In this document: positions 23,948 to 24,523 of the stretch, piece by piece | Layout: each line of letters begins with the position of its first letter | How positions within the stretch are numbered: the first letter of the stretch is position 1 | From: DASWDH01 sp035318505 | Lineage (GTDB): Bacteria; Myxococcota_A; Polyangia; Polyangiales; Polyangiaceae | Assembly: GCA_035318505.1 (NCBI GenBank) | Contig: DATHEQ010000122.1 | Location: 1 to 24,523 of the forward strand | Reading direction: 5' to 3' | DNA length: 24,523 bases | Translations under genes and position numbers: made by a program | The notes under the pieces: generated by a model | Databases searched by the model: none | What the model saw: only the letters and a program-made list of their open reading frames with translations | What the model was told of the DNA's origin: nothing

Positions 23948-24523
23948 CTAAGTCCGTAGTGCGAAAGGGGGGACTTGAACCCCCACGAGAGTTACCCCAC
24001 TGGAACCTGAATTCGAGTTTGCCGACATCGCAGCGCGGCGCGCGTAACGACTCGCTACTTTTCCCGACGTTTTTGGGGTGCCACGCCGACCGCCGAAACG
24101 GCCCGAGCCACCTCCCGACGCTGGTTGCGATTGAGGTTGCGTTTGAGACCCCGACGGGGCGAGTTCAGGGATCGCACGGTCGAGCGGGTGCAGAGGACCG
24201 AGGCGGAGTTCTTGCGAAGTCCGGGCGGCCGAGCGGTAACGCTCGATCATGTCGCTGCCCTGATGGCCCGTTCGATCCTTAACCCAAGTCTCCGTCTTGC
24301 CGTTCGCGAGCGAGAGCGTAACGAAGGTGCCGCGGAGGTCGTGCGCCCGGAATCGAAGCCGCTCGGTCGTCTGCACCTTGAATAGCGCGGCTCGCTCAAG
24401 CTCCGCCTCCTCCATGTCTTTTCGCAGCGTGGCGGCGAGCTGTGCGAAGTCGATCCAGCCCACGCCATCGTCGAACACGCGGGTGCACGGAACCGCCTTC
24501 CCGTCTCGTCGCCGCTTGTGCTC
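23948..24523 (-). CDS. Tyrosine recombinase / phage integrase, C-terminal part (partial)
   Basis: The frame is open from the right window edge on the minus strand and ends at 23948, so the N-terminus lies outside. The catalytic C-terminal half is recognisable: H-D-L-R-G-T-F (box II His and Arg), T-W-V-K-D-R-T-G-H-Q-G-S-D (His) and M-I-E-R-Y (Tyr nucleophile), all present. The last about 70 residues are low-complexity (Gln/Ser/Gly-rich) and finally read through a tRNA 3'-end fragment. It would catalyse site-specific integration or excision of the element that lies to the right. The protein may still be functional; nothing in the visible part is broken. Confidence 0.85.
   Translation of the reverse strand, partial: EHKRRRDGKAVPCTRVFDDGVGWIDFAQLAATLRKDMEEAELERAALFKVQTTERLRFRAHDLRGTFVTLSLANGKTETWVKDRTGHQGSDMIERYRSAARTSQELRLGPLHPLDRAIPELAPSGSQTQPQSQPASGGGSGRFGGRRGTPKTSGKVASRYARRAAMSANSNSGSSGVTLVGVQVPPFALRT
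23960..23987 (-). other. tRNA 3'-end fragment, probable attachment site
   Basis: On the minus strand this stretch has a T-arm (five G, loop TTCAAGT, five C) followed by CTTTCGC and a discriminator A, i.e. the T-arm and 3' acceptor strand of a tRNA whose 5' acceptor would be GCGAAAG, most like a tRNA-Leu. There is no matching 5' half upstream and the following bases are CTA instead of CCA, so it is not a functional tRNA. The integrase frame runs through it in the same direction. This is the classic trace of an element integrated at a tRNA 3' end. Confidence 0.75.

Noticed and set aside
23960..24020. Complete tRNA gene on the minus strand
   Set aside because: Only the T-arm and acceptor 3' strand are present; no D-arm, anticodon arm or matching 5' acceptor precedes it.

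Overview
The window is about 24.5 kb of GC-rich DNA with long open frames on both strands. It holds two REC/PAS histidine kinases, CBS and universal-stress proteins, very heme-rich c-type cytochromes, a quinol NO reductase and an NrfHA pair. This gene set resembles Myxococcota or other former Deltaproteobacteria (Anaeromyxobacter- or Polyangia-like). That assignment is inferred from gene content; no marker gene is present.

Left part (1-8.0 kb), energy and stress housekeeping and signalling: the 3' end of a universal stress protein (USP) gene overlaps by one base an acetyl-CoA hydrolase / CoA-transferase gene. On the minus strand follow a DUF6544-like protein, a USP with a Cys/His tail, and a broken two-domain SRPBCC gene. 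On the plus strand is a translationally coupled pair: a REC-histidine kinase and a PAS-PAS-histidine kinase-REC hybrid. A two-CBS protein with a helical tail closes this part.

Middle (8.1-16.0 kb), a c-type cytochrome island on the minus strand made of two tightly coupled operons. Operon A (16034 to 12254) encodes a predicted outer-membrane beta-barrel, a 13-heme lipoprotein and a membrane-anchored protein with 25 heme-binding motifs. Operon B (11062 to 8142) encodes a lipoprotein with a collagen-like Gly-X-Y stalk and six heme motifs, then a predicted lipoprotein with 13 heme motifs, three of them CX3CH/CX4CH. A plus-strand gene for a cysteine-rich CBS protein lies between them. Barrel plus multiheme lipoprotein plus membrane-tethered multiheme protein is the logic of a porin-cytochrome conduit for electron transfer across the outer membrane. 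The specific proteins are not ones I can match to a named system.

Right-centre (16.1-21.6 kb), plus strand, divergent from operon A: a NapC/NirT-like quinol-side cytochrome whose fourth heme motif is CX4CH, a small two-helix membrane protein, a 30-codon USP-like stub with a GTC microsatellite, a quinol-dependent NO reductase, NrfH, and a NrfA whose first heme motif is CXXCH instead of the usual CXXCK. Together these would reduce nitrite to ammonium and detoxify NO, drawing electrons from the quinol pool that could also feed the porin-cytochrome system.

Right end (21.7-24.5 kb), eroded accessory DNA: a truncated outer-membrane protein gene, an AbiE toxin-antitoxin pair whose antitoxin is intact but whose toxin carries a frameshift, a palindromic operator at the antitoxin start, and the 3' part of a tyrosine recombinase gene that reads through a tRNA 3'-end fragment (a probable attachment site). 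This marks the edge of an integrated element.
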